A stretch of DNA of 64,000 nt from Hydrocarboniclastica marina (GTDB taxonomy: Bacteria > Pseudomonadota > Gammaproteobacteria > Pseudomonadales > Oleiphilaceae): positions 2,790,692-2,854,691 of the forward strand of contig NZ_CP031093.1 of NCBI RefSeq assembly GCF_004851605.1, in the 5' to 3' direction. The position numbers and the translations under genes were made by a program. Below the pieces are notes generated by a model that made no database searches, was not told where the DNA came from, and saw only the letters and a program-made list of their open reading frames with translations. Shown here piece by piece: positions 1-9,752 of this stretch. Numbering within the stretch: the stretch's first letter is position 1; each line of letters starts with the position of its first letter.

Positions 1-726
<726 letters not shown>

Positions 727-729
727 TCA

Positions 730-1530
730 ATGCCCGAACGCGTCACTGTATCCATAGAGAACCAGATTGCCATCGTCACCCTGAACCGGCCCGAAAAGTA
801 CAACGGCCTGGACATGCCGATGTTCGAAGGCATCACAGCGGCGGCGAAGCAATTGCGTAAGGACCGCACAGTCCGGGCAATTATTCTGAAGGGCGAGGGT
901 AAGGCGTTCTGCAGCGGCCTGGATGTGAAAACAGTGTCAGCCAATCCGTTGAATTTCGCACGCCTGCTAATCAAGCCAGGCCGCAAGATCTCGAACCTGG
1001 CTCAGGACGTCGGCTATTTATGGCGCGAAGTACCGGCCCCGGTTATCGCCGTTACCCACGGCGTCTGTTTCGGTGGAGGTTTCCAGATCGCCCTGGGCGC
1101 GGATTTCAGATTTTCCACCGCCGACTGCGAGTTCTCGATCATGGAATCGAAGTGGGGGCTGATACCTGATATGAGCCTGACCGTGACGCTGCGCGAACTG
1201 ACGCGGATCGATGTTGCGAAAGAGCTGACCATGACCGGCCGGCGGTTCGACGGCCGCGAAGCCGAAAAGCTGGGCCTCGTCACCCGCGTTTGCCAGGACC
1301 CAATGGCGGAAGCTCTGGCTTTTGCGGAAGAGCTCAAAGGACGCTCACCCGATGCGGTCGCGGCGAGCAAGCTGCTGTTTAATCGGGCCTGGGCTGCAGA
1401 TGACAAGACCGCACTGGGCTGGGAAACCAAACTGCAGAAGAAAGTGATCGGCCGGTACAATCAGCGCGCCGCTGTCGCTCGCAACGGCGAGGACAAAGAT
1501 AAACCTTACCGGGACCGTCGCGGGTTCTGA
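730..1530 (+). CDS. Enoyl-CoA hydratase/isomerase (crotonase) family protein
   Basis: A 266-residue crotonase-fold protein. Visible family features are the N-terminal IAIVTLNRPEKYNGLD segment, the oxyanion-hole region GKAFCSGLDV around residues 57-66, and a second oxyanion segment VCFGGGFQIALGADFR around residues 114-129. Glu at SIMESKWGLIPD is a plausible active-site acid. Crotonases hydrate or isomerise enoyl-CoA thioesters; which acyl-CoA is used cannot be read from the sequence. GAGG lies about 9 nt before the ATG. It sits divergently from the fadH-like gene, suggesting shared control of fatty-acid catabolism, though no operator was recognised in the 168-nt gap. Confidence 0.9.
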   Translation: MPERVTVSIENQIAIVTLNRPEKYNGLDMPMFEGITAAAKQLRKDRTVRAIILKGEGKAFCSGLDVKTVSANPLNFARLLIKPGRKISNLAQDVGYLWREVPAPVIAVTHGVCFGGGFQIALGADFRFSTADCEFSIMESKWGLIPDMSLTVTLRELTRIDVAKELTMTGRRFDGREAEKLGLVTRVCQDPMAEALAFAEELKGRSPDAVAASKLLFNRAWAADDKTALGWETKLQKKVIGRYNQRAAVARNGEDKDKPYRDRRGF

Positions 1531-1578
1531 AGCCCGAACCGGGAAAAGAGCCGGGGCCAGGACCAGCCAGCCCCGTGA

Positions 1579-2082
1579 TCAGAGCGCGGCAATGATGAAA
1601 ATAAGCGACAACGCGCCCAGGCCAGCCAGGACCCAGACCCATGGACTAAGGCCCTTGCCGGTCTCGTCGGGCTTTATCTGGCTTTGGGTGTAGTTGCGCA
1701 ACAACGCTACATTGCGCGTATTGGCCTTGAACGCAAAGTCGAGGGCATCCCCGGCAATTGGCACCAGGCCCACCAGGAAATCCAAACCTACGTTGACGCC
1801 CATGCGTCGCACGACCGAAGCCGGCGCTCCGATCTTCAGTGCTTCGCCAATAAGATAGAGCGAAAGCACTGTCGTAATGGCATCACCGGCGACCGGTATC
1901 AACCCCACCAGTCCGTCAAAGCCGAAACGCAGCCGGGTCCCCGGCAAGCGAAAGCGGTTGTCCATGGCGCTTGAGAATCGATCAATACGGGTAAGCAACG
2001 CTTCGTGGCGCGCACGGTCAGCCTCACTCATGCTCTTGGGCGACTGCACATGCGTTGAATGCGTTGGAGACGGGTCGTCCAT
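1579..2082 (-). CDS. DUF4112 domain membrane protein
   Basis: A 167-residue protein of the DUF4112 family, whose function is unknown. The core carries the family's twin glycine/proline motifs FGFDGLVGLIPVAGDA and VGLDFLVGLVPIAGDALD, each followed by a hydrophobic stretch. A C-terminal membrane span (WVWVLAGLGALSLIFIIAAL) ends the protein. The open frame extends to 2268, but the ATG at 2082 has a clear AGGAG 8 nt upstream (TACAGGAGATTCTCATG), so the shorter start is chosen. It is convergent with the crotonase gene. An inverted/direct repeat rich in CTATAGAGGG lies about 65-100 nt upstream of the start. Confidence 0.8.
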   Translation of the reverse strand: MDDPSPTHSTHVQSPKSMSEADRARHEALLTRIDRFSSAMDNRFRLPGTRLRFGFDGLVGLIPVAGDAITTVLSLYLIGEALKIGAPASVVRRMGVNVGLDFLVGLVPIAGDALDFAFKANTRNVALLRNYTQSQIKPDETGKGLSPWVWVLAGLGALSLIFIIAAL

Positions 2083-2790
2083 GAGAATCTCCTGTAAGGT
2101 TTCGCCCGGTGCTTTGTCGAACCGTCTATAGAGGCTCACGATAAATAGAGGGCTCTCTATAAAACCCTCTATAGAGCCCTCTTTAGAACTCTGTATCACA
2201 CTATCGAATGCCACAGCTGCCGAACACCGCAGCCTGGCAAGCCGGTACCGGGAGGTTAACGCTAGCATTCTGCGCCAGCCATCTCTACCCCGAACGAGCG
2301 CCTTGTTAATCTATTCATCAGTTGTGCTAAAATTCGCGCCAGTTCGATATCCCGGTTTCAACAGCCGGGAAAGATTCCGAAATATCGCTGACCCAACGGC
2401 GGGTCTGCTGGCTGTCTCAACAGCCGCTCATCCGCCGGAACCGGTTCGACTAAAGCAGAACCTCGACTGGCCAACCCGGCCAGCACTTCAGCGGCGCTAT
2501 CCACCGGAACACAGGACGCACACATGGAGATATTGCCAGCAGATCAGGCAGGGAGCATGCCGAGTATGGGCGCTATTTGCCAACTGGCGGCCAGCAATAT
2601 TGCCATCCTGCGCCGCTCGCCGTTTTTCCCCGACCCACCATACTGATACGCTACCTGACTTTATCCGCTGAGCCCGGTTCAGCCGCGCTTGGCCGGAGAA
2701 CCGGTGCGCTCATGCGCAAGCCTCGTTAGTAGGCAGTGACCTGAGTATCCATTGGTGGTGTTGCTACCCGGGACGGAGACCGCGCCCTTC
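2083..2790. other. Intergenic region before the Mrp operon
   Basis: This 708-nt stretch separates the leftward DUF4112 gene from mrpA and must contain both promoters. It holds the inverted repeat at 2147-2182. A 40-codon reading frame at 2524-2646 starts with ATG about 10 nt after AGGAC, but has no recognisable family and is not called as a gene. Several GC-rich palindromic bits such as CCGGAGAACCGG around 2694-2705 could fold in an mrpA leader. No known riboswitch was recognised by eye. Confidence 0.5.
2147..2182. repeat. Inverted repeat upstream of DUF4112 gene
   Basis: AGAGGGCTCTCTAT at 2147-2160 is mirrored by ATAGAGCCCTCT at 2171-2182, with a short AT-rich loop. A further CTATAGAGG copy is at 2126-2134. 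There is no clean T-run, so an operator or 5'-UTR hairpin of the leftward DUF4112 gene is more likely than a terminator. The role is not known. Confidence 0.5.
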
Positions 2791-5589
2791 ATGACGCTAG
2801 CCCTTATCGTTTTTCTGCCATTTCTGACGGCTATCCTGCCGCCCCTGGCCAGGCCCGCAGGGCGCAGTCTCTGCGCATTCGCGGCCGGTGTTGGCCCGAT
2901 TGCCAGCCTCGTATTGGCCCTGAACCATCTTGATACCGTGCTCAGCGGCGGACTCGTTCAGCAGAGCTGGTCCTGGATTCCGGGCCTGGGTATGGACCTG
3001 GCGTTTCGCCTTGACGGCCTCAGCATGATGTTTGTCATTCTGATTCTCGGCATCGGGCTGCTGGTTATTCTCTACGCTCGCTACTACCTGTCCGCAAAGG
3101 AAAATAACGGCCGCTTTTATGCCCTGCTATTGATATTCATGGGGGCCATGCTGGGCATAGTGACGGCAGATAACCTGCTGATGCTGATCGTTTTCTGGGA
3201 AGCGACGAGTATATCCTCATTCCTCCTGATTGGTTTCTGGTCCCACAAAACTGACGCACGCAAAGGCGCCAGGATGGCGCTTGCGATCACCGGCGGAGGC
3301 GGCCTGGCCCTGATGGCCGCAGTACTGCTCATGGGCCACGTGGTCGGGAGTTATGCACTAGGCGATGTGCTCGCCGCCGGCGACCAGATCCGTGCCCATG
3401 CCCTCTACCCCCTGATACTGGTGCTTTTTCTGCTAGGCGTGTTTACCAAGTCCGCCCAGTTTCCGTTCCATTTCTGGCTGCCCCACGCCATGGCCGCACC
3501 CACGCCGGTGTCGGCATACCTGCACTCGGCCACGATGGTCAAGGCCGGCATATTTCTGCTGGCGCGGTTCTACCCGGCACTCTCAGGCACAGAACTCTGG
3601 TTCTACATTGTTACGTTCACGGGTGCGACGACTTTGTTGGTGGGCGCCTACATCGCGCTGTTCAAGCACGACATCAAGGCGCTGCTGGCTTACTCCACCA
3701 TCAGTCATCTGGGTCTGATCACCTTTCTTTTCGGGCTCGACACGCGCCTTGCCACGGTTGCTGCGGTTTTCCACATCATCAACCACGCCATATTCAAGGC
3801 ATCACTGTTTATGGCTGCAGGCATTATCGACCACGAGACCGGCACCCGGGACATGCGGCAGATTAACGGGCTGTGGCGTTTCATGCCTCACACGACGTTC
3901 CTTGCACTGGTAGCGGCCTCTTCAATGGCCGGTGTTCCCTTGCTCAACGGTTTTCTCAGCAAGGAGATGTTTTTTGCTGAGACGCTCGAGAGCGACCTTT
4001 TGGGCGGCTTCAGCTGGACACTACCGGTGATAGCGACGCTCGCCGGGGTTTTTTCCGTCGCTTACTCAATCCGCTTCGCCCACGACGTATTCTTCAACGG
4101 CAGACCCAATAACCTGCCAAAGTATCCACCCCACGAACCGCCCCGGTACATGAAAATCCCGGTGGAGATTCTGGCAGCGCTCTGTCTCGTGGTGGGGGTC
4201 CTCCCCGCCTGGTCGATCGGGCCAATACTGGCGTCAGCTGCGGCAAGTACCCTGGGGGGCGCTCTACCGGACTATAGCCTCGCCATAGTCCACGGCTTCA
4301 ATCTACCGCTATTGATGAGTGCCACTGCGTTGTCCGGTGGACTGGTGGTCTATCTGATGCGTCACAAGCTCTTCGCCATCCATGACAGCTGGCCGGAAAT
4401 TGACGAGAAAGTCATCTTCGACAACGCGGTACGTACCTTAGCGGGTTGGTCGGGGCGGGCCATACGCTTGCTCGAGAATGGCTCCCTGCAGCGTTACAAT
4501 CTTCTGCTTTTGCTTTCTGTGCTGGCCGTGGGGTTAACTGCCCTGTGGCCCATGGATTTCAGCTCACTTTGGGCGCGGGACCTGGCGCCCGTTGACCCGG
4601 GCACCGCAGTCGGTGCAGGGATTCTGATCGTTACATCTATACTCACTGCGGCGATTCACCGCCGGCGCCTGTTTGCACTGGTCGCGCTGGGCACTGCCGG
4701 GCTGATGGTAGCACTCGGATTTGCCCGCTTTTCGGCTCCAGACCTGGCCATGACGCAATTATCCGTAGAGGTTGTAACCGTCGTACTACTGATGCTCGCG
4801 CTCTTTTTCCTGCCCCAGTCTTCACCCGCCGAGACACCGTTGCTGCACCGGGCGAGGGATCTGGCGATCGCCGCCGCATCCGGTATAGGCATGACGTTTC
4901 TCACCTGGACAATACTGACCCAGCCTTATAGCACTATCGCCGACTTCTTTCTGGAGCAGAGCGTTCCCGCCGGCGGCGGCACCAACGTGGTCAACGTCAT
5001 TCTGGTGGACTTCCGCGGCTTCGACACCCTGGGCGAAATCACTGTACTGGCCATTGCAGCGCTTGGGGTTTTTGCCATGCTTGACGGCTTGAAAATCCGC
5101 GCACCTTCGCGTGACTATACCGGCCATCGCTGGTCCAGCGACCCCTTCCCCATCATGCTGCAGCAACTGTCGCGGCCGTTGCTGCCGATGGCTTTGCTAG
5201 TCGCCATCTTTGTTCTGTTCAGAGGCCACCAGCTACCGGGCGGCGGCTTCATCGCCGGTCTGATAACAGCTGTCGCGCTGATTTTGCAGTACGTCGCCAA
5301 CGGCGTGAACTGGACGCAGGAACGCATGCCGGTGGCCTACCGCCCCGTCATCGCGACGGGCCTGACGCTGGCCGTAGGCACCGGCGTGGGCAGCTGGTTT
5401 TTTGGTGCGCCGTTCCTGACTTCGTGGCACGGGTATGTGCACATTCCCCTATTGGGCAAGACAGAACTGGCCACGGCGATGGTCTTCGACATCGGCGTCT
5501 ATCTCACCGTTGTCGGCGCGACGCTGCTCATACTGGCCAAGCTGGGGCGCCTGTCGACTATCGATGAAACCGGCCAGGAGGTTAGCTGA
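2791..5589 (+). CDS. mrpA: Mrp Na+/H+ antiporter subunit A fused to subunit B
   Basis: A 932-residue polytopic protein, the large subunit of the cation/proton antiporter-3 (Mrp/Mnh/Sha/Pha) complex. Residues 1 to about 500 are complex I ND5-like: a Glu-containing helix (LLIVFWEATSISSF, Glu near 137) and a Lys helix (FTKSAQFPFHFWLPHAMAAPTP, Lys near 220) are conserved proton-path elements. A DUF4040-like part follows near 600-770. From about 785 on the protein is MrpB-like (LFRGHQLPGGGFIAGL), giving the A-B fusion known from Pseudomonas ShaA. The frame begins at a TTG at 2752, but ATG 2791 with GGAG 12 nt upstream fits the family start. It opens a six-gene operon for Na+ export and alkali or pH homeostasis. 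Confidence 0.93.
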   Translation: MTLALIVFLPFLTAILPPLARPAGRSLCAFAAGVGPIASLVLALNHLDTVLSGGLVQQSWSWIPGLGMDLAFRLDGLSMMFVILILGIGLLVILYARYYLSAKENNGRFYALLLIFMGAMLGIVTADNLLMLIVFWEATSISSFLLIGFWSHKTDARKGARMALAITGGGGLALMAAVLLMGHVVGSYALGDVLAAGDQIRAHALYPLILVLFLLGVFTKSAQFPFHFWLPHAMAAPTPVSAYLHSATMVKAGIFLLARFYPALSGTELWFYIVTFTGATTLLVGAYIALFKHDIKALLAYSTISHLGLITFLFGLDTRLATVAAVFHIINHAIFKASLFMAAGIIDHETGTRDMRQINGLWRFMPHTTFLALVAASSMAGVPLLNGFLSKEMFFAETLESDLLGGFSWTLPVIATLAGVFSVAYSIRFAHDVFFNGRPNNLPKYPPHEPPRYMKIPVEILAALCLVVGVLPAWSIGPILASAAASTLGGALPDYSLAIVHGFNLPLLMSATALSGGLVVYLMRHKLFAIHDSWPEIDEKVIFDNAVRTLAGWSGRAIRLLENGSLQRYNLLLLLSVLAVGLTALWPMDFSSLWARDLAPVDPGTAVGAGILIVTSILTAAIHRRRLFALVALGTAGLMVALGFARFSAPDLAMTQLSVEVVTVVLLMLALFFLPQSSPAETPLLHRARDLAIAAASGIGMTFLTWTILTQPYSTIADFFLEQSVPAGGGTNVVNVILVDFRGFDTLGEITVLAIAALGVFAMLDGLKIRAPSRDYTGHRWSSDPFPIMLQQLSRPLLPMALLVAIFVLFRGHQLPGGGFIAGLITAVALILQYVANGVNWTQERMPVAYRPVIATGLTLAVGTGVGSWFFGAPFLTSWHGYVHIPLLGKTELATAMVFDIGVYLTVVGATLLILAKLGRLSTIDETGQEVS

Positions 5590-5590
5590 C

Positions 5591-5920
5591 ATGGAACTGC
5601 TGTTTTCGATAGTGCTGGGCTGCCTGACCACATCGGGGGTGTATCTCATGCTCCGGGGCCGTACCTTTCCGGTTGTAGTGGGATTGACGCTGCTCTCCTA
5701 CGCTATCAATTACTTTCTGTTCGCCATGGGCCGGCTGCATACAGATAAAGCGCCCATAATCGGCACCAGCGAAAGCTACGCTGACCCTCTGCCTCAGGCC
5801 CTGGTACTCACGGCTATCGTTATCAGCTTCGCCATGACGGCGTTTAGCCTGATTCTCGCCCTTCGTCTGCGCGCCGACAGCGGCACCGACCACGCCGATG
5901 GTCGGGAGGACGATGCATGA
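5591..5920 (+). CDS. mrpC: Mrp Na+/H+ antiporter subunit C
   Basis: 109 residues with three hydrophobic helices, homologous to NuoK of complex I. The segment DPLPQALVLTAIVISFAMTAF is the family hallmark (shown here as a 21-residue region around 60-82). The start at 5591 follows AGGAGG by about 8 nt and lies one base after the mrpA stop, so translation is coupled. The 3' end overlaps mrpD by ATGA. A longer upstream frame from 5435 is inside mrpA and is not used. Confidence 0.92.
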   Translation: MELLFSIVLGCLTTSGVYLMLRGRTFPVVVGLTLLSYAINYFLFAMGRLHTDKAPIIGTSESYADPLPQALVLTAIVISFAMTAFSLILALRLRADSGTDHADGREDDA

Positions 5921-7461
5921 GGGACCACCTGTTGATACTGCCAGTGGTGCTGCCGCTGGTAACGGCAATCGTTCTGCTCTTTGCCGCGCGCCGCAGCACC
6001 TGGCTCCACCGCGGTATCGGTCTTGGCTCAACCGCTCTTCTGGTTGGCATTAGCCTTTGGCTGGTGGCGATCGCCGGCGATGGTGGCCACGAAGTCTATG
6101 TGCTCGGGGATTGGTCGCCGCCGTTCGGTATCGTGCTGGTGCTGGATCGCCTCAGCGCCGCGATGATGGCGGTCATGTCGGTACTGGCGCTTTTCTCGCT
6201 GCTGTACGCCTCCGGCGGAGAAGATCGCGGCCCGTATTTCCCCGCCCTTTTCCAGTTCCAGCTAATGGGGCTCAGCGGGGCCTTCCTCACGGGCGACCTG
6301 TTCAATCTGTTCGTGTTTTTTGAGGTCTTGCTGATAGCCTCTTACTCACTGCTGATGAACAGCGGCGGCCTGGCCCGAAGCCGCGCCGGGTTTCACTATG
6401 TTGTCCTGAATCTGGTGGGGTCGCTGCTGTTCCTGCTCGGGGCAGGCATCCTCTATGGCGCCTCAGGGACGCTCAACATGGCCGATCTCGCCGTGCAGGT
6501 CAGCCAGGCAACTCCGGCGAACCAGGCACTGTTGGCTGCTGGTGGCCTGGTGCTCCTGGTCGTTTTCGGATTGAAGGCGGCACTGCTGCCGCTCTTGTTC
6601 TGGTTACCCCGGACTTACAGCGCGGCGTCCCCCGCTGTGGCTGCGTTGTTTGCGGTGATGACCAAAGTCGGCGTTTACGCGATGCTGCGCACTTTCCCCC
6701 TGGTCTACGGGCCGCTTGCGGGGGATCTCGAAGGGCTGGTGTGGGACTGGCTCTGGCCCCTGAGCCTGGCCACCATGGTACTGGCACTGATCGGAACGCT
6801 GGGCGCACAGACCTTGAGCACCCTGGTAAGCTGGCAGATCGTGCTCTCGATGGGCACGCTGATGACGATAATGTCTCTGGGACAGGCCCATGCCTACGGC
6901 GCTCTGATTTTTTACCTGATCCATACTACCTGGATCACCGGTGGGCTTTTCCTGGTCGCAGGACTGGTCAAATCCCAACGGGGCACTGCCGGTGATGTGC
7001 TCAGTGCGGCACCGAAAATGCAAAGCAGCACCGCGATCTCTGTGCTCTTCCTGATTGGCGCGATGGGCGTGGCTGGCCTTCCGCCCATGAGTGGTTTTCC
7101 AGCCAAACTTGCGCTGCTGCAAAGCACGGGGCTGAGTGACGGCTGGACCTGGATCTGGGCACTCGTCGTTGGTGGCGGGCTGATATCCCTGATTGCTCTC
7201 AGCCGGGCTGCTACCCACCTCTTCTGGGGACATTCCGAAGGCCAGTTTAACGAGAAGCGTAAGCTCCATCCCTGTTGCTACATCGGCGCCATGGCGCTGG
7301 TGCTTGCTAGCCCGCTTTTATCTCTGGGGGCTCAGCCTGCGCTGGACTTCACCCGGGCGGCGGGAGAGCAGCTTGCGGCGCCACAGTTTTACATCGACGC
7401 GGTGCTGGGCCGGGAATCGGTCTCCGCCCTGCCTGCACCGGTGGAGGGGCGAGTGCCATGA
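5917..7461 (+). CDS. mrpD: Mrp Na+/H+ antiporter subunit D
   Basis: A 514-residue ND2/ND4-like membrane subunit. The helix NLFVFFEVLLIASYSLLM places a Glu at about residue 136 and FGLKAALLPLLFWLP a Lys at about 220. These match the Glu/Lys pair needed for proton transfer in MrpD. A second Lys is in AVMTKVGVYAML. The gene overlaps mrpC by ATGA at 5917-5920 and mrpE by ATGA at 7458-7461. With MrpA it forms the antiporter's two proton-channel-like subunits. Confidence 0.93.
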   Translation: MRDHLLILPVVLPLVTAIVLLFAARRSTWLHRGIGLGSTALLVGISLWLVAIAGDGGHEVYVLGDWSPPFGIVLVLDRLSAAMMAVMSVLALFSLLYASGGEDRGPYFPALFQFQLMGLSGAFLTGDLFNLFVFFEVLLIASYSLLMNSGGLARSRAGFHYVVLNLVGSLLFLLGAGILYGASGTLNMADLAVQVSQATPANQALLAAGGLVLLVVFGLKAALLPLLFWLPRTYSAASPAVAALFAVMTKVGVYAMLRTFPLVYGPLAGDLEGLVWDWLWPLSLATMVLALIGTLGAQTLSTLVSWQIVLSMGTLMTIMSLGQAHAYGALIFYLIHTTWITGGLFLVAGLVKSQRGTAGDVLSAAPKMQSSTAISVLFLIGAMGVAGLPPMSGFPAKLALLQSTGLSDGWTWIWALVVGGGLISLIALSRAATHLFWGHSEGQFNEKRKLHPCCYIGAMALVLASPLLSLGAQPALDFTRAAGEQLAAPQFYIDAVLGRESVSALPAPVEGRVP

Positions 7462-7952
7462 CTATGACAAGGAGATTACTTCCCAGGCCGCGCCTGAGTC
7501 TGTTCCTGTTTCTGATCTGGCTGCTGCTTTCGAATAGCGTGTCAGCGTCGTCGGTTTTTTTCGGCGCGCTTCTGGGCTGGTTGATACCAATGCTTAGCCA
7601 TCGGTTCTGGCCGGATCATACTCATTCAGCGCACCCGCTTCTGATGGCGCGTTACCTTATGGTGGTGCTGATGGATATCGCCGTGGCAAATCTCAATGTG
7701 GCCCGCCTGATACTGGGATCGCCGAAAAAACTCCGGCCGGCATTCGTGACCTATCCCCTGGAGTTGGACAATGATTTCGCTATCACGGTGCTCGCCAGTA
7801 CGATATCGCTGACGCCGGGTACGGTATCCTCTCAGATTAGTGACGACCGACGGTATCTGCTGATACATGCGCTCGACATGGACTCCGAAGAAGAACTGAT
7901 CCGGGGAATAAAGCGGCGTTACGAAAAACCCCTGATGGAGATTTTTCAATGA
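7458..7952 (+). CDS. mrpE: Mrp Na+/H+ antiporter subunit E
   Basis: 164 residues with two N-terminal membrane spans, then a soluble part with the family motif ANDFAITVLASTISLTPGT (seen as LDNDFAITVLASTISLTPGT). The C-terminal LLIHALDMDSEEEL is also typical. ATGA overlaps with mrpD and mrpF indicate tight coupling; an alternative ATG six bases downstream (7464) exists. Its role is structural within the Mrp complex. Confidence 0.92.
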   Translation: MTMTRRLLPRPRLSLFLFLIWLLLSNSVSASSVFFGALLGWLIPMLSHRFWPDHTHSAHPLLMARYLMVVLMDIAVANLNVARLILGSPKKLRPAFVTYPLELDNDFAITVLASTISLTPGTVSSQISDDRRYLLIHALDMDSEEELIRGIKRRYEKPLMEIFQ

Positions 7953-8218
7953 TCACCTGGGCCATCAATATTGGGCTTGCGCTCACCTCGCTGGCACTGC
8001 TGCTGAATCTCTACCGCTTGGTCATCGGCCCCGACACGCCCAACCGGATACTGGCGCTCGATACCATGTATATCAACGCTATCGCCACTATCATCCTGCT
8101 CGGCATGAAGCTGCAGTCCACTCTCCTGTTCGAAGCGGCACTGCTTATTGCAGTCATGGGCTTCGTTGGGACAGTGGCCATGTCCAAGTTTCTCACCCGC
8201 GGCGATATTATCGAATAA
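7949..8218 (+). CDS. mrpF: Mrp Na+/H+ antiporter subunit F
   Basis: An 89-residue protein of three transmembrane helices. The conserved RLVIGPDTPNRILALDT motif lies near residues 25-41 and its Asp is implicated in cation exchange in this family. It overlaps mrpE by ATGA at 7949-7952 and is followed by mrpG after 10 nt. Confidence 0.92.
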   Translation: MITWAINIGLALTSLALLLNLYRLVIGPDTPNRILALDTMYINAIATIILLGMKLQSTLLFEAALLIAVMGFVGTVAMSKFLTRGDIIE

Positions 8219-8228
8219 GGGCCCTGCC

Positions 8229-8579
8229 ATGGATCAACTATTACAAGCTCTCGTCGCGCTGGCAATCATCGTAGGCGCCGGGTTTACGCTTATCGGTTCG
8301 GTCGGCCTGGCACGCTTGCCTGACTTCTACATGCGGCTCCACGCCCCGACCAAAGCTACGACTCTTGGTGTCGGCGCCATCCTGTTCGGGTCGGTCCTGT
8401 ACACAATGGTAACGCTCGGCTCGTTCAGTCTGCACGAGATCCTGATTACAGTTTTTCTCTTCTTTACCGCCCCCGTCAGCGCTCACATGATGATCAGGTC
8501 CGCCCTACATCTGGAGCTCAAGCAGAGCAGTGCCACCCGAGGTAAACCCTGGCCCCATGGACGGCCGGGCGAGCGCTAG
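8229..8579 (+). CDS. mrpG: Mrp Na+/H+ antiporter subunit G
   Basis: 116 residues, three membrane helices. GLARLPDFYMRLHAPTKATT is the diagnostic MrpG segment. The ATG at 8229 follows AAGGG (overlapping the mrpF stop) at good spacing; a longer frame from 8148 lies inside mrpF and is rejected. This is the last gene of the operon; no T-rich terminator hairpin was found before the convergent gene ending at 8633. Confidence 0.92.
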   Translation: MDQLLQALVALAIIVGAGFTLIGSVGLARLPDFYMRLHAPTKATTLGVGAILFGSVLYTMVTLGSFSLHEILITVFLFFTAPVSAHMMIRSALHLELKQSSATRGKPWPHGRPGER

Positions 8580-8632
8580 AAGTGCCTCGGCTGAAATGCT
8601 GACTCCCGTTACCACTGCCCTTAAGCCCCGCC

Positions 8633-9154
8633 TTACTGAGACCGGACCCGAGGGTTGCATTGCTGGAGCGCCGCCACGAAACGCGACCCGTCTTCCGGCG
8701 AGATCGCAACAACGAGATCCCCAAATTGCAACACCAGCGCTTGGCCCGGATCAGTAACCCATGCTCGGAAGGGTCCCCTGGCCGGATGCTTGAACAATCC
8801 CATGAAACCGAAGAAGCCGGAATTGCCGAGAACGCTACGGGCCTGTTGCATCAGCATTGGGTCCGACTGGACCGATTGAAGGTGGGACAGGTCAAACCGG
8901 GTATTCCACAATAACCGCTCAATAACGAGTTCGCCTTTTTCTACCCGGTAACCACGCACAGCAAAGAGAGCTGCAGCGACGACAATAAAGACGGGTAACA
9001 GTCCGCCCCAGAAGTGCATACTGGCAGGGCCATGCGCCTGGATCACCGGCCAGAGAAATGCGGTCAGTGTCAGGCAGACCAGCGAAATGAGTACCGTGAC
9101 CAGGCGCAGCGTGCGGTCCCAGGGCGCGGCGAACAGATTTTCTGTCTTGGGCAT
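8633..9154 (-). CDS. Two-helix membrane protein with PH-like C-terminal domain, unknown function
   Basis: 173 residues. Two hydrophobic helices lie at about 16-35 and 47-65, followed by a soluble domain (VEKGELVIERLLWNTRFDLS onward). The pattern, a membrane hairpin then a beta-rich segment starting with Y/G-R-V-x-x-G-x-L-x-I-x-R, resembles bacterial PH-domain proteins. This is a fold-level guess from the pattern only. It lies 12 nt downstream of the next leftward gene and is probably cotranscribed with it. Confidence 0.65.
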   Translation of the reverse strand: MPKTENLFAAPWDRTLRLVTVLISLVCLTLTAFLWPVIQAHGPASMHFWGGLLPVFIVVAAALFAVRGYRVEKGELVIERLLWNTRFDLSHLQSVQSDPMLMQQARSVLGNSGFFGFMGLFKHPARGPFRAWVTDPGQALVLQFGDLVVAISPEDGSRFVAALQQCNPRVRSQ

Positions 9155-9166
9155 AGCGATGTACCT

Positions 9167-9556
9167 TTACTGAGACGCCGGGTCAACGGCCCCGGACCCT
9201 CTGACGACCTTCACAACCAGCGCGCCACTCGGCTCCAGCCGGATATAAAGCCGCTGCCCCGCTTCAAGTGACGGAACCGTTGCCTCAGGCATAGCCAGTG
9301 GCAACCCCGCTTTCAGGAGCAACTGAACAGATACCGGCGTGGCTTCCTCGGTGTTAAGAGAAATAAGCGCTGACTGGCCAGACACAACGCCAGGCCACTC
9401 CGTTTCACCGTCGCCTTTCTGTACGAGAATGTGTTCTATGGTTCGCCCTGACTGATTGTCCACCTCGATTAACATTGGCGCCGGGGACTGGCCCAGACCA
9501 TAAGCGATCAGTATCAGGATGAGACCAACAACCCCAGCGATAAAAACCGGTCGCAT
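9167..9556 (-). CDS. Membrane-anchored small periplasmic protein, unknown function
   Basis: 129 residues with one N-terminal hydrophobic segment (VFIAGVVGLILILIAYGLG), then a soluble domain predicted to be periplasmic. A short beta pattern, IEVDNQSGRTIEHILVQKGDG, is followed by further beta-like repeats. No family recognised. ATG 9556 is preferred to a TTG one codon upstream; no clear ribosome site is seen. It leads a two-gene unit with the PH-like membrane protein. Confidence 0.6.
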   Translation of the reverse strand: MRPVFIAGVVGLILILIAYGLGQSPAPMLIEVDNQSGRTIEHILVQKGDGETEWPGVVSGQSALISLNTEEATPVSVQLLLKAGLPLAMPEATVPSLEAGQRLYIRLEPSGALVVKVVRGSGAVDPASQ

Positions 9557-9688
9557 CAAGCGAGACTTCGCAGCTTCACCGATAATTCAGCCCTACCCCT
9601 ATTATGTTGTCGGATAAATTTACAGATCGGCAATGTAATAAAACAGCCCGCGAGCGCAACCCGATGTCGACTAACGAAAAACTAGGAA

Positions 9689-9704
9689 TGGCACCTATAT
9701 TGCT
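9689..9704 (+). promoter_or_regulatory. Sigma-54 (RpoN) promoter of the PEP-CTERM gene
   Basis: TGGCAC-N5-TTGCT matches the -24/-12 consensus in all conserved positions (GG at 9690-9691, GC at 9702-9703). The predicted start of transcription is about 12 nt downstream, leaving a leader of roughly 35-40 nt before the ATG at 9753. PEP-CTERM genes in other Gram-negative bacteria are controlled by PrsK/PrsR with RpoN, so the context fits. Confidence 0.75.
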
Positions 9705-9752
9705 ATCCATTAACCATCCGCAATATCACGTGTTTAATGGAGTAGTACACAA

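Noticed and set aside
1014-1460. Antisense open frame over the crotonase gene
   Set aside because: It mirrors a well-supported coding sequence and its product is Ser/Arg-rich without motifs.
2303-2671. 122-codon frame before mrpA
   Set aside because: Composition looks random, with no ribosome site and no domain; it lies in what must be promoter and leader DNA.
2690-2790. Ion-sensing riboswitch in the mrp leader
   Set aside because: The palindromic bits seen do not match any riboswitch core that I can verify without a covariance search.
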